DNA of 64,000 nucleotides from positions 6,014,230 through 6,078,229 of the forward strand of contig JAKZAP010000012.1 of NCBI GenBank assembly GCA_023053575.1, given 5' to 3'. The translations under genes were made by a program, and so were the position numbers. The stretch comes from Branchinecta lynchi. Taxonomy: Eukaryota; Arthropoda; Branchiopoda; Anostraca; Branchinectidae. The notes under the pieces were generated by a model. The model ran no database searches, was not told the origin of the DNA, and worked only from the letters and a program-made list of their open reading frames with translations. Shown in pieces: positions 9,447-18,909 of the stretch (the first letter of the stretch is position 1; each line of letters begins with the position of its first letter).

Positions 9447-11087
9447 TTTATGGCACTTGCCCTTCGGCCAAGTGCCATATAGCGATCGCAATTTCTGTCC
9501 GTCCGTCGGTCTGTCGGTCTGTCGGTCTGTCCAGGTTTTGCTAGTTCGGGCACTTCCACATAAGCTAGGATGATAAAACTTGGCAGGCATATCAGGGACC
9601 CATAATGATTAAGTTGGAAATAGTCACTTCCCCGATCCGAGCACCGTGGGGGGAGTGGAGGGAGGGGGAATCCGGAATCTTGAGGTATTTTTAACTTTTG
9701 AACGGGTGATCGGATCTCGATGAAACTTGATATTTGGAACGACCTCATGCCTCAGACGACCCACTTAAAATCCGGACCGGATCCGGTGACTTTTGGGGGG
9801 AGCTGGAGGGGGCAACCGGAAATCTTGGGAAACGCTATGAGTGGAGGGATCGAGATGAAACTTGGTGGGAAGACACCTAGCAAACACTAGATACATCGTT
9901 GACATAACCGAGCCGATTCGGGCACTGTGGGGGGGAGTGGAGGGAGGGGGAATCCGGATTTTTGAGGTATTTATAACTTTTGAACGGGTGATCGGATCTC
10001 GATGGAACTTGATATTTGGAAAGACCTCATGCCTCAGACGACCTACTTAAAATCCGGACCGGATCCGGTGACTTTTGGGGGGAGCTGGAGGGGGCAACCG
10101 GAAATCTTGGGAAACGCTATGAGTGGAGGGATCGAGATGAAACTTGGTGGGAAGACACCTAGCAAACACTAGATACATCATTGACATAACGGAGCCGATT
10201 CGGGTACTGTGGGGGGAGTAGAGGGAGGGGGAATCCGGAATCTTGAGGTATTTATAACTTTTGAACGGGTGATCGGATCTCGATGGAACTTGATATTTGG
10301 AAAGACCTCATGCCTCAGACGACCTACTTAAAATCCGGACCGGATCCGGTGACTTTTGGGGGGAGCTGGAGGGGGCAACCGGAAATCTTGGGAAACGCTA
10401 TGAGTGGAGGGATCGAGATGAAACTTGGTGGGAAGACACCTAGCAAACACTAGATACATCGTTGACATAACCGAGCCGATTCGGGCACTGTGGGGGGAGT
10501 AGAGGGAGGGGGAATCCGGAATCTTGAGGTATTTATAACTTTTGAACGGGGGATCGGATCTCGATGGAACTTGATATTTGGAAAGACCTCATCCCTCAGA
10601 CGACCCACTTAAAATCTGGACCGGATCCGGTGACTTTTGGGGGGAGCTGGAGGGGGCAACCGGAAATCTTGGGAAACGCTATGAGTGGAGGGATCGAGAT
10701 GAAACTTGGTGGGAAGACACCTAGCAAACACTAGATACATCATTGACATAATCGAGCCGATTCGGGCACTGTCGGGGGAGTGGAGGGAGGGGGAATCCGG
10801 AATCTTGAGGTATTTATAACTTTTGAACGGGTGACCGGATCTCGATGAAACTTGATATTTGGAAAGACCTCATGCCTCAGACGACCCACTTAAAATCCGG
10901 ACCGGATCCGGTGACTTTTGGGGGGAGCTGGAGGGGAGAACCGGAAATATTGGAAAACGCTATGAGTGGAGGGATCGAGATGAAACTTGGTGGGAAGACA
11001 CCTAGCAAACACTAGATATATCATTGACATAACCGAGCCGTGCCTACTCGTAACAAGTGCCATATGAGCTCGTAGCTCTTGTTTTTT
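9447..11087 (+). mobile_element. Hairpin-bounded tandem-unit element 1
   Basis: It begins with a perfect hairpin, TGGCACTTG/CAAGTGCCA at 9451-9477, followed by ATAGCGATCGCAATTTCTGTCC and a GTCTGTCGG run. It ends with ACAAGTGCCATATGAGCTCG, the small hairpin GAGCT-CGT-AGCTC and a T tract. The body is a 281-bp tandem array. Relatives sit at 26761-29117 (+) and at 46340-47466, 54161-55816 and 62110-64000 (-). No protein domain was found, and frames inside are low-complexity. The class is unknown. Confidence 0.75.
9660..11040 (+). repeat. 281-bp tandem array, about 4.9 units
   Basis: The AATCCGG landmark falls at 9669, 9951, 10232, 10513 and 10794, giving spacings of 282, 281, 281 and 281 bp. Each unit holds two related half-units, each with a G-rich tract (for example GGGGGGAGTGGAGGGAGGGG) followed by GATGAAACTTG. 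The half-units are about 135 and 147 bp. Units are nearly identical, so the array has expanded or been homogenised recently. Confidence 0.9.
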
Positions 11088-11470
11088 TCTGTATTTTGAT
11101 CAACTTCGGTTTTGTTATTAATAAGGGACTGAAAGTATTTGCGACTCGACAGCGACTCGATCGGCTGGGCGCATAATATTTGAATACTGAACGCACCGTG
11201 TTAATAAACTCGGAAAACCAATTCCAAGACAGAAGATAGACCTGATGGCCTACCATTTCTTCCAGAATGGAAAACAATACTTTGAAGCTTCTCATATCCT
11301 AATGTGTGAAAGAGTTGTTGGCGGACCTTGAAGCTTTTTGCGAAGTTTAGGTTGCGTGACCTGGCAAAGGTTGGCTCGGCCGAAAAAGCGCCAAAAAGCC
11401 GTAGGTGCAGAACGAAACGGAGGAGGCAGGAAGAAACTTATAATTCTATAAGGGAGCTATGGGAAATGTA
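11088..11470 (+). repeat. Dispersed repeat (family H), copy 1
   Basis: It matches 39100-39440 in order: ATATTTGAAxACTG, GGTGGCCTACCAT/TGATGGCCTACCAT, GACCTTGAAGCTTTT and ATTCTATAAGGGAGCTA. It ends close to the acceptor of exon b. No coding frame is shared. Confidence 0.55.
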
Positions 11471-11521
11471 AAAGGCAGAATAAGCAAGAGGAGTTCTTTA
11501 AGTGCTGTCTCCGCTTTTCAG

Positions 11522-11665
11522 GAGTTGGATGGAGCGGGTGAGCTGGCAAGGATCGGCGTAGCTTTCATCGATACGTCTATTGGTCAGTTCCACGTTGGCG
11601 AGTTTGAAGATGACCGCTACCGTTCTAGACTTCGCACTCTTGTAGCGCATTACAATACAGTCCAG
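11522..11665 (+). CDS. MSH6: MSH6 exon b: connector domain
   Basis: 144 nt, 48 codons, phase 0 on both sides. The acceptor is GTCTCCGCTTTTCAG and the donor is GTAAAGG. The translation has GVAFIDTSIGQFHVGEF followed by DDRYRSRLRTLVAHY and TVQ, closely matching the start of the MSH6 connector. Joined to exon a (ending LLAVCEK), it reproduces the family order without a gap. Confidence 0.93.
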
Positions 11666-11688
11666 GTAAAGGGTTACTGTCTCTCATA

Positions 11689-12107
11689 CCAAGAACAAAT
11701 AATCTGATAGAACCTCCGTCTCCCTATATCGCAAATACGACCATGCGGAGTCAAATATATTCGTAAACCTTACCCGATTCAAATGAGCGGAGGACGAGCT
11801 ACACAGAAAACCATAATCTGTTACCCCTACAAACAGCTGTATCGCAGTACAATTCTGCAGAAGAATCCGAACGCCGTCTTGAGTTGTCCTTTACAGATGA
11901 TTGGTTGTCTACCATTGTGACTTCACGTCAAACAAGCTCTAGACCGGGTTCTCCACCCCTGCAGGCATCAACGGCGAAGGGGGAAGTAGACGAGGATCAA
12001 CTCAAACCTCACAGCAAGTACCTCTAGCTCCGCTCTGTTTTATCAGGGTATCCATAGTCGCTGCGTGGGACCAAAGACGAAGGTTCTATCAGATTATTTG
12101 TTCTTGG
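11689..12107. mobile_element. MITE with about 28-bp TIRs and TA target duplication
   Basis: The ends CCAAGAACAAATAATCTGAT and ATCAGATTATTTGTTCTTGG are exact inverses, and the repeat extends further inward. TA flanks both sides (11687-11688 and 12108-12109), typical of Tc1/mariner-type insertions. The interior resembles 43680-44010. It begins 22 bp after the exon b donor. No transposase is present. Confidence 0.8.
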
Positions 12108-12109
12108 TA

Positions 12110-12530
12110 ATACCTAATCTACCCAGGTTTGGAAAGGATTACGCACTTTAGGTCTCGACCCAGCGCGTTTTCAGTAACAGTAATGATGACCATATTTAAC
12201 TACGTTAAACCATACGTCAGCTTAATTTTATTGGACCGATATATCGGCTCTTCTTTGCCTCAAGCTTGTCTAGCTTATTTTTTAACCTATAGCTTTTTTT
12301 TTAAACCTTTAGCTTGTATTTTAGCTAGCGTTTGTCTAGCTTGGGCCTGAAGAGTACCCTTTCCAAAAAGTTTTAGTAGTTTTAGATACTATATTAACCC
12401 GATTTGAAATTCTTATTCAGTTTAGTATCATTGTTGACTGGAAGAAATGACAGTTAAGTGACAAATAATTTTGATTACAATATATTTGTGTATAAAAAGC
12501 ATATTCATTGTTCGTTGACATGTTTTTAAT
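12110..12530. other. Intron, nothing recognised
   Basis: AT-rich intronic sequence containing a TTTTTAACCTATAGC / TTTAAACCTTTAGC near-duplication around 12280-12315. No gene or element was recognised. Confidence 0.4.
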
Positions 12531-12539
12531 GCTTAGGCT

Positions 12540-12965
12540 ATCTTGTAATTTTTGACAGGGCAAAATTGATACGTCAGCTGAGTTGTATTAGATTTATATT
12601 TCGGCTTTCTTGGCAAGGGTCCTCTTCAGGCTCAAGCCGCTCAAACTGGAAAGTGGACTTGACAAAAACAGATTAATGATTCTAGCTTAGCCTTAAGTAT
12701 CTGATTTGGTGAATTCCTTTGGGAGAGTTGCTTAGATTTATAGTTGGTGCTGGAATTTCATTTTGGACACGGCTGCTGCTTGATTGGGTCGCTGGTAGGG
12801 TAGGGATTTTTCCGAATTTGGGTTGACATTGGTTTTCTTGTAGAGGAGAGCTTGGGTCTGAATTATGGAACCGAATTTAGCTCTAATGAAACTCAGCTGA
12901 CATCCGTTTTGCACTGCCAAATATGATTCGCAGTCAGCTTGGAGTGAAGGAATATTTATCTTGTC
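12540..12965. repeat. Fold-back family repeat, copy 2
   Basis: The left part (about 12560-12640) is, on the minus strand, CTGAAGA, a GC-rich stem and GCCGAAA. The right part (12870-12950) keeps the opposite arm as GAACCGAATTTAGCTCTAATG and GCTGACATCCGTTTTGC. The two arms enclose about 230 bp of unrelated spacer. Confidence 0.6.
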
Positions 12966-13189
12966 ATTGTCATTATTTATGGGAAACACAAAATATTGGC
13001 TCATCTGTCGATGTTTTTGTAATGACAAATACACACACTCATGTACGCTATATCTTATAATCTTATTTCTTGTTTCGTTCCTCGACTTAGTTTTCTTTGC
13101 AGGTTCTGCAGGAAATGAAAAAAACTGTCCTCTGCACGTATTGCAATCTGTACTTCAAAAGTTCACCTGACCTTTAGACTTTAGTTCCT

Positions 13190-13560
13190 CCCAGAGCAGA
13201 ATAATACTAGGGAGTAGCGCCAAGACTTGACAAAATTGACACTGACTCGAATAACAGCGATAATAGTATCACTAGCGAACGTCCCTACTGAAAATAGTGC
13301 AATCGTTCGCTAGCGCTGGCTCTGATAACTTCATATTCTGAAGATAGCAAAAACATGATACAGCCTCCATTTTCCTTGGTGTGTGTACGCGGCACCTTTG
13401 CTTTACTAGAAATTTCAACAAAGTTTGTCTCGCTTTAAATGCCGCAAGCGTAGCGGGTGGCGCTACGAGTGCGGCCAGTTTGCAAAGCATGGGAAGCATA
13501 GGTCTTGGCACTACTCTCTAGTGTTATTTTTCTCTGGTTCCTCCAGAGCCATCGGTGGTG
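13190..13560 (+). repeat. Intronic duplication, intact copy (empty gypsy site)
   Basis: It matches 14164-14353 plus 20775-20835, for example GTTTGTCTCGCTTTAAATGC, GCAAGCGTAG and TTTGCAAAGCATGG. Here TTTGCAAAGCATGGGAAGC is uninterrupted; in the other copy the gypsy element splits it at GCAT. Confidence 0.75.
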
Positions 13561-13626
13561 CATAGGGCGCCGACAAAGCCTCTACGTTCATCCTGTACAT
13601 AGTTCACGGACAAAATTATTTTACAG

Positions 13627-13843
13627 GTTTTACATGAACGTCAAAATCTGTCTAAAGCTACTCTGCACGTGCTGACATCTACCATTGGGCAGTCAGCGTT
13701 GGAAACACTCGCCCAACAGAAGGAGTTCTGGGAAGCGGACAAAACACTTAAGTATTTGGCAGAAGGGGACTATTTCAACGATTCCAAGGAGTCCAAAGGG
13801 AAAACGCAGTGGCCTGAGGGGCTTGTTCCGCTTCTTGATGAAG
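13627..13843 (+). CDS. MSH6: MSH6 exon c: connector domain
   Basis: 217 nt, entering in phase 0 and leaving after one base of a codon. The acceptor is AATTATTTTACAG and the donor is GTATGG. The translation begins VLHERQNLSK and has a Phe-Trp-x-Ala-x-Lys-Thr-Leu segment (EFWEADKTLKYL), matching MSH6 just after the exon b region. The following intron is about 17 kb because a gypsy element, a LINE, hAT elements and a tandem-unit element have accumulated in it. Confidence 0.92.
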
Positions 13844-13887
13844 GTATGGATTTCTGTCAGAGCAAAATACACCAGCGAGTAGCACCA

Positions 13888-14163
13888 AGATGAATATTCT
13901 TTGAGCCCAAGCTGACTTTGAAACATATACTCAAACAATGTTTACAACGGATACGTCAGCTACGATTCTTCATCAGCGATATTTCGGCCCTTCTTGGCAA
14001 GGGTCCTCGTCAGGCTTTGAATCTTCTGGGTGAACGTCGGCGAAGGAAACAAACCTGTAATAAATAACTGAAGCTTCTACCGACTATAAATATCTTATTA
14101 GGGTAAATTTCTTTCAAATACCACTGTAAGGAAAAAAATAGTCCTGAGATTTAATTTTTGACA
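13888..14163 (-). repeat. Fold-back family repeat with hammerhead-like core, copy 3
   Basis: Near-identical over its length to 9132-9402, and its first 130 bp match the left arm of the hairpin at 45912-46199. On the minus strand the CTGACGA and CCGAAA motifs are intact. It starts 45 bp after the exon c donor. Confidence 0.75.
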
Positions 14164-14353
14164 TTTTAAGAAAGTGACACACAGTCGAATAGCAGCGACA
14201 CTAGTACCACTAGCGATAGAGACCGTCCCAGCTGAACTCAATTAGTCTTTCACCTTAGCTCTACTAGAAATTTCTAAACCCTCAAGTTTGTCTCGCTTTA
14301 AATGCTGCAAGCGTAGTGGGAAGTGTTATGAGTATCCCCCCTTTGCAAAGCAT
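14164..14353 (+). repeat. Intronic duplication, copy split by gypsy (left part)
   Basis: Diverged copy of 13190-13560. It stops at AAAGCAT (14347-14353), where the gypsy 5' LTR begins, and resumes at 20775. Confidence 0.7.
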
Positions 14354-14949
14354 TGTTATGGAGACATCCCATAGCACTTTGCTCTGCAATAGTCCTCCTA
14401 GTTATTCCCTCCATCTATCGCCTACTTTTCTATATATCTCTTCGGTTTCCATCACCATCATTAATTTCCCGGCATCGTGACAATAGGTCACTCGGTCTTT
14501 ATCCTAGCTTCAGTTAGCTGCTCGCTAATCCGAGGTCAGGCTTTGATCCATTTCATTCTAAGTATTTTGGCTGCGTAATGAATCGGCAGCCAAAAGTAGT
14601 TCTCTTTCATCCTTGGTCGGAGCAAGACCTCAGTTACGCTGTATTATAATTTATGGTAAGGACCAGTTTACATATTTAGTTAGGGACCCATTAGTGCTAT
14701 ATTATATGTGTCACACTCTTGTACACGATTTACATAGATAAATTAACTATAGACGTTATGGTCCATCTCGGCTAGTAGGCCTCGGGCTTGACTGGATATG
14801 TGAATTCCAGCTTCGCTAGGATGTGTGAACCAGCTTGATTAGTGATTTCTGGATTGACTGCTGCTGAGCTATAGAATTCCCTTTGCCTTCCAGGATTTTT
14901 CCGGTCGTCGTTGTATGTGTATCGCCTCCACTCGTCCATCTTCTTAACA
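14354..14949 (+). repeat. 5' LTR of the gypsy element (rearranged U5)
   Basis: It matches the 3' LTR except that about 125 bp of U5, including GGCACCTACGGTGTCAGAAT, is replaced at about 14880-14925 by a short piece of leader repeat (GGATTTTTCCGGTCGTCG). Length is 596 bp against 672 bp for the 3' LTR. Confidence 0.88.
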
Positions 14950-14950
14950 A

Positions 14951-14968
14951 TGGTGTCAGAAGTGGGAT
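14951..14968 (+). promoter_or_regulatory. Primer-binding site, tRNA-Leu type
   Basis: TGGTGTCAGAAGTGGGAT begins one base after the LTR end. It is the complement of a tRNA 3' end (ATCCCACTTCTGACACCA), which fits tRNA-Leu and agrees with the tRNA-like segment at 1477-1521. Reverse transcription would start here. Confidence 0.8.
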
Positions 14969-15280
14969 GTTTACTTTTGTAAGCCCTTATTTTCTCATAA
15001 TAAGGAGGACCCACGTCCAAATTTTTTTGTTCGTAGTCACGACATTTAAACTTTTTTTCCACCCACCCGCCCTACCCTTTAATTTAGCAAAATAAAAATA
15101 ACTCCCTTATTTATTTTATTTCATTTTTTTTTATGGTTCAGCTCGGTCAGTCCAGAACAAAAATGTAGGTTTAGGTTTTTCCATTTTTGCTCTTTGATAT
15201 TTCCGTCGGCTTTCTTCACATATGAAAATTATTTATGTCGGGTTTATCCTTTTGGTTTTGTTTTCCCTTGTATAGTTTTT

Positions 15281-15815
15281 GGATTTTTCCGGTCGCCATG
15301 TGAGTGTGTGTCGCGCCACTGATACTGTGAATTTTCCTTCCTTCTTTCCTCCCACTTTTTTTAAAAGAATTTTCCGGTCTACATGTGAGTGTGTGTCGCG
15401 CCACTGACTGTGAATTTTCGTTCCCCCTTTCCTCCTACTTTTTTTTGTTTTAAGAATTTTCCGATCTATATGTGAGTGTGTTTCGCGCCACTGATTGAGA
15501 AATTTCTTGTCCCTCCCCCTTCCCTTTTAAGGATTTTTCCGGTCGCCATGTGAGTGTATTTCGCGCCACTGACCGCGAATTTTCTTTTCTCCTGCCCTCT
15601 TGGCCTTTACAGGAATTTTGCAGTCTTCATGTGTGTGTGTGTCGCGCCACTGATTGCAGATTTTCTGTTCCCTGCCCCTTTCCCTTCCAGGATTTTTCCG
15701 GTCGTCGTGTATGTGTATCGCCGCACTACAGATCGCGATTTGTCCATCCCTTCAGTATTTGTTATTGTCTACTTGTCGTCAAGTGAGTGTTTTTCGCGCC
15801 ACAGACTGCAAATCG
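15281..15815 (+). repeat. Leader tandem repeat, about seven ~80-bp units
   Basis: Units start with GGATTTTTCCGGTC-like sequence near 15281, 15367, 15454, 15531, 15612, 15690 and about 15770, followed by ATGTGAGTGTGTGTCGCGCC, ACTGA and a pyrimidine-rich spacer. Spacing is about 78-87 bp. It lies in the untranslated leader, so a role in RNA packaging or translation is conceivable but not shown. Confidence 0.85.
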
Positions 15816-16842
15816 TCATCGCATCGGCAAAATAATTTATTCACCAGGGTACATCATTGCGTCATTTCGCAGTGTCTATTTTAGATCAGTGCTCTCAACA
15901 CTGACAATGCGTGCTTGCGGTACCATTGATAAACTAGCACTTGCGTATGATTTCATTTTTCACATACCCGGAAACGTAATTTTGCCTGCGATTATTCCCA
16001 ATTCCATGATGATTCTTTCGTTTAGTTCCCCGACATATTTTTTTTTTTTCATGAAAGCCATGGTTATTCGGAATAAAATCAACCTTTCTCGCCTTTTTTT
16101 TTCGACGTTGTCTTTATGGCATGATTTTCAAGCCCTATGGAGTGATGCAGGGACGTCGTATTTCTATTTGTGGCAATTTTTCGGCTTATCCTTAATTTTT
16201 CATATTCCCCTATCGGCCAGTTTATTTTTTTGTTTGGTGCTGATCTGTTGGTATATTTTTCTTGTGGAGATAGATACTCTCTCAAGAATGTACATCACGC
16301 TTCATTCGTGACATTTTCGTGGAATTTCGATTGGTTTCGGTCTAAATGTGTGTAGTAATTTGCCACATAGACGTTGTGTGCGTTTCGCCAGTCGTCCCCT
16401 CTGTCATCCCTCCCCCACCACCATATTTTTTTTTCAGGTTTTCTTGCGTTTTGATCGCCATCTAGCGTATGTGTGTTTATTCGCCATCCGGATGTGGCGA
16501 TTTCGCATGAAGCCTCTGGCCTATTTTCTTTTAATAATAAATTGAAGGTTAATGCCATTTATTCATGCCACATATTTTTTTTCCCTCATGAAGTAAAAAC
16601 ATTGGTTAGATATCAAGTTGGTTCCGCGTCTTAGTTTAGTCTGAGTTTACACGTCCAGTTGAGCTTGTTCCCCTCCCATTTCCTTGTAAACTTTAATATT
16701 TTTGTATAAGTGTTATTTTTCGGTTTTCTTACATATTACATCTCAAGTGAATTTTTTAGTGAAGATTTTCGGTGGTCTTGGCGAATATTTTGATTTGTCG
16801 TTCCGCAATTGAGGTCACCTACACTCATGACGGATTTTCGAA

Positions 16843-18090
16843 ATGGACAATTACCCCGTTTGCCCCCCTGTCCCTCGACCACGCACATCGCTACTTCTCT
16901 CTAAAAATAACATCAAAAATGAATGTTCACGAGATCCCCAATGTTTTCCCCTTCCAGATCCTTGGTTTGGTTGGTCTCAGTATCTGCGAGAATGCCAACC
17001 TCTACCAGACTCGCATACTGAGGACCAACCACAATTCTCATCGTACAAAGGTATAGAACCTTTGCACGAAGTTGTGTCCAGTAAACTTCCAAACGTCTTT
17101 CCCGTCAAACCGATCCCGGCATCACCTCTTTCCCTTTCACAAGGTTTGACTCTTTTTAGTATCCATAACCAACCAAAAACCTGTCAAGTTATACCGGACG
17201 GAGAAAAAGTACTTCCGGTAAAGAGTGTTCATCGTATCAGGCCGAATTATTCGAGACACATTTGTTGCAAAATTGTCGGTTTACCCCCTGGTACGAGAAC
17301 AGTCTTGATCAAGGGCAATGCAGCCCTACGGGCCCGACAGATTACGGTTAACCCCCAGTTCGTCCAAATTCTCCCCGACGGTAATGTGTTCTTTATCGCA
17401 GAGAATCATTCACCTTTAAAAATCCGAATACGAAAAGGTGACCTCTCCCTCCTTTCCATTGATAGAAATTGCAACAAATTTACCCCGCATGATACTGGTG
17501 ACATGGTTTTTCTCAAATTTCCCCCCGCTTCTGGTATAGGGTCAAAAATTTCCGAAATGCGCCAGGATGGACCCTATCATGTTGTTCGCGTTCTAAACAA
17601 AGGTAGAAACTACGAAATTCAGAAACTCGGATCACAAAAACAAGTCGTCCACTATGACCGCTTGGAAAAATCTGGTCCAAGATTTACATTCGTAGAGCCA
17701 AGAGTCGGTGTAGCTAGCTCACCAACTGCTCTCGTTTGGAAACAGCCGTTTTCACCGCCGTTTGCATCACCTAGGGAATATTACCCGTCTCCTCCATTCC
17801 CAAAACTGGAACGGACAGTGGTAAGGCCACGACTGATTCAGCCTTCGGTAGAGCCAGTGTCAAGGCCTACCAGTCATCATATTCTCCCTCCCCATAGTGG
17901 TACGCTTTTCTCTCTGTCCCCTCACGAAATAGTATATACAGGGCAAATAGATACTATGAGAAGCGACTGGCCCCGGCCAGTAACGCCGGAGTGTCCCTCC
18001 GAGCAATCACTTTTCTCTTCCAGGTGTCATCGCCGCTGGTGGACCCACGCCAGTCGCCGCCCCGTGCCGTACCGTCTGAATTGGTACTGA
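16843..18090 (+). CDS. Internally deleted gypsy polyprotein (415 aa)
   Basis: An open frame of 415 codons. Residues 1-~85 may be a Gag start remnant (not recognised with confidence). Residues ~140-205 resemble the linker that follows the protease in many gypsy polyproteins (PPGTRTVLIKG, then KIRIRKGDLSLL). Residues ~215-280 match the integrase C-terminal domain, with GDMVFLK, GPYHVVRVL and a closing HYDRLEKS. Protease active site, RT, RNase H and the integrase DDE core are all missing. The open frame despite the deletion suggests a recent or maintained derivative. Confidence 0.7.
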   Translation: MDNYPVCPPVPRPRTSLLLSKNNIKNECSRDPQCFPLPDPWFGWSQYLRECQPLPDSHTEDQPQFSSYKGIEPLHEVVSSKLPNVFPVKPIPASPLSLSQGLTLFSIHNQPKTCQVIPDGEKVLPVKSVHRIRPNYSRHICCKIVGLPPGTRTVLIKGNAALRARQITVNPQFVQILPDGNVFFIAENHSPLKIRIRKGDLSLLSIDRNCNKFTPHDTGDMVFLKFPPASGIGSKISEMRQDGPYHVVRVLNKGRNYEIQKLGSQKQVVHYDRLEKSGPRFTFVEPRVGVASSPTALVWKQPFSPPFASPREYYPSPPFPKLERTVVRPRLIQPSVEPVSRPTSHHILPPHSGTLFSLSPHEIVYTGQIDTMRSDWPRPVTPECPSEQSLFSSRCHRRWWTHASRRPVPYRLNWY

Positions 18091-18336
18091 TGATGTTTAG
18101 TATGTAATGGTTCACATGGCGCAAGCAACCGGACCGACTTTCGGTCTCGTTTTGACGCCATTTCTTTAATTCTACCACAATACACCTTAACTAAAACAAA
18201 TCTAATGAAAAATATTCCAGATTGTTGGAAAAATTTCCATTTTCCAGTTGGTTTCCAATTCTAATGTAAATTTTCCAGTTTGTTGTAAATTCTGATTCAA
18301 AATTTTCAAACGTTAGCAATTAATCTTTAATTTAGA

Positions 18337-18909
18337 GTGCTCGATTTTTTTTTTTTTTTCAAATATTTATTTATATTTACATCTTTGGACAGACTTTTTG
18401 TATGTCACGCAGGTTGCGACAGAAGATGCCATGGCGCTGAGGTCCCAGCGTCTTCGAGCGTCAAGCCGCCACCGATGGGACAACTCACATCGCCAACGCC
18501 GCCAACGGAGCCCGTAACGCCGTCGACGCCCCCGACAGTCATCATCACGCCACCAACGCCACCAACCTTGTACGTCACGCCACCGACGCCGCCAACCTTG
18601 CACGTCACTACGCCACCTATGACACGCACGCCTTGCCATCCGTATCCGCCCTCCTCACCCGGCGCTCCAGACGCTCATTCTCCTGTCTCCCCTCCACGGG
18701 TCGAGCTTACCCTTCCCCTCCGGAAATCCAACCGCCTGCAGAGACCACCAGATCGGTACCAGTCCGCCGACTTCCGTACCGCATCACGGCCCCGCTCACA
18801 CGATGTGCCACGACCTAAAGCCACCAAACCAACTTACCCGCAACAATCAACTAAGAAAGGAAGAACCTACTCTACTACGTATCCTCACTCCAGCGATACA
18901 AGCTCGTAG
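18337..18909 (+). CDS. Gypsy pol C-terminal tail, Pro/Thr-rich
   Basis: The frame has a P/T-rich repetitive block (units such as TPPTPPT) and then LRKSNRLQRPPDRYQ. This basic 'R-R-S-x-R-x-x-x-P-P-x-R-Y' pattern is common at the far C-terminus of gypsy pol after the integrase. It is separated from the 415-aa frame by about 250 bp with stops. The ATG at 18337 is arbitrary, and the first ~25 residues come from a poly-T tract. Probably remnant coding sequence. Confidence 0.5.
   Translation: MLDFFFFFKYLFIFTSLDRLFVCHAGCDRRCHGAEVPASSSVKPPPMGQLTSPTPPTEPVTPSTPPTVIITPPTPPTLYVTPPTPPTLHVTTPPMTRTPCHPYPPSSPGAPDAHSPVSPPRVELTLPLRKSNRLQRPPDRYQSADFRTASRPRSHDVPRPKATKPTYPQQSTKKGRTYSTTYPHSSDTSS

Noticed and set aside
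9351..9748. Frames containing TDRQTDRPTDG-like strings
   Set aside because: They come from the GTCTG-type simple run next to the element hairpin, not from a protein.
18367..18639. Minus-strand Trp/Arg- and Val/Gly-rich frames
   Set aside because: Antisense shadows of the Pro/Thr-rich repeat in the gypsy pol tail.
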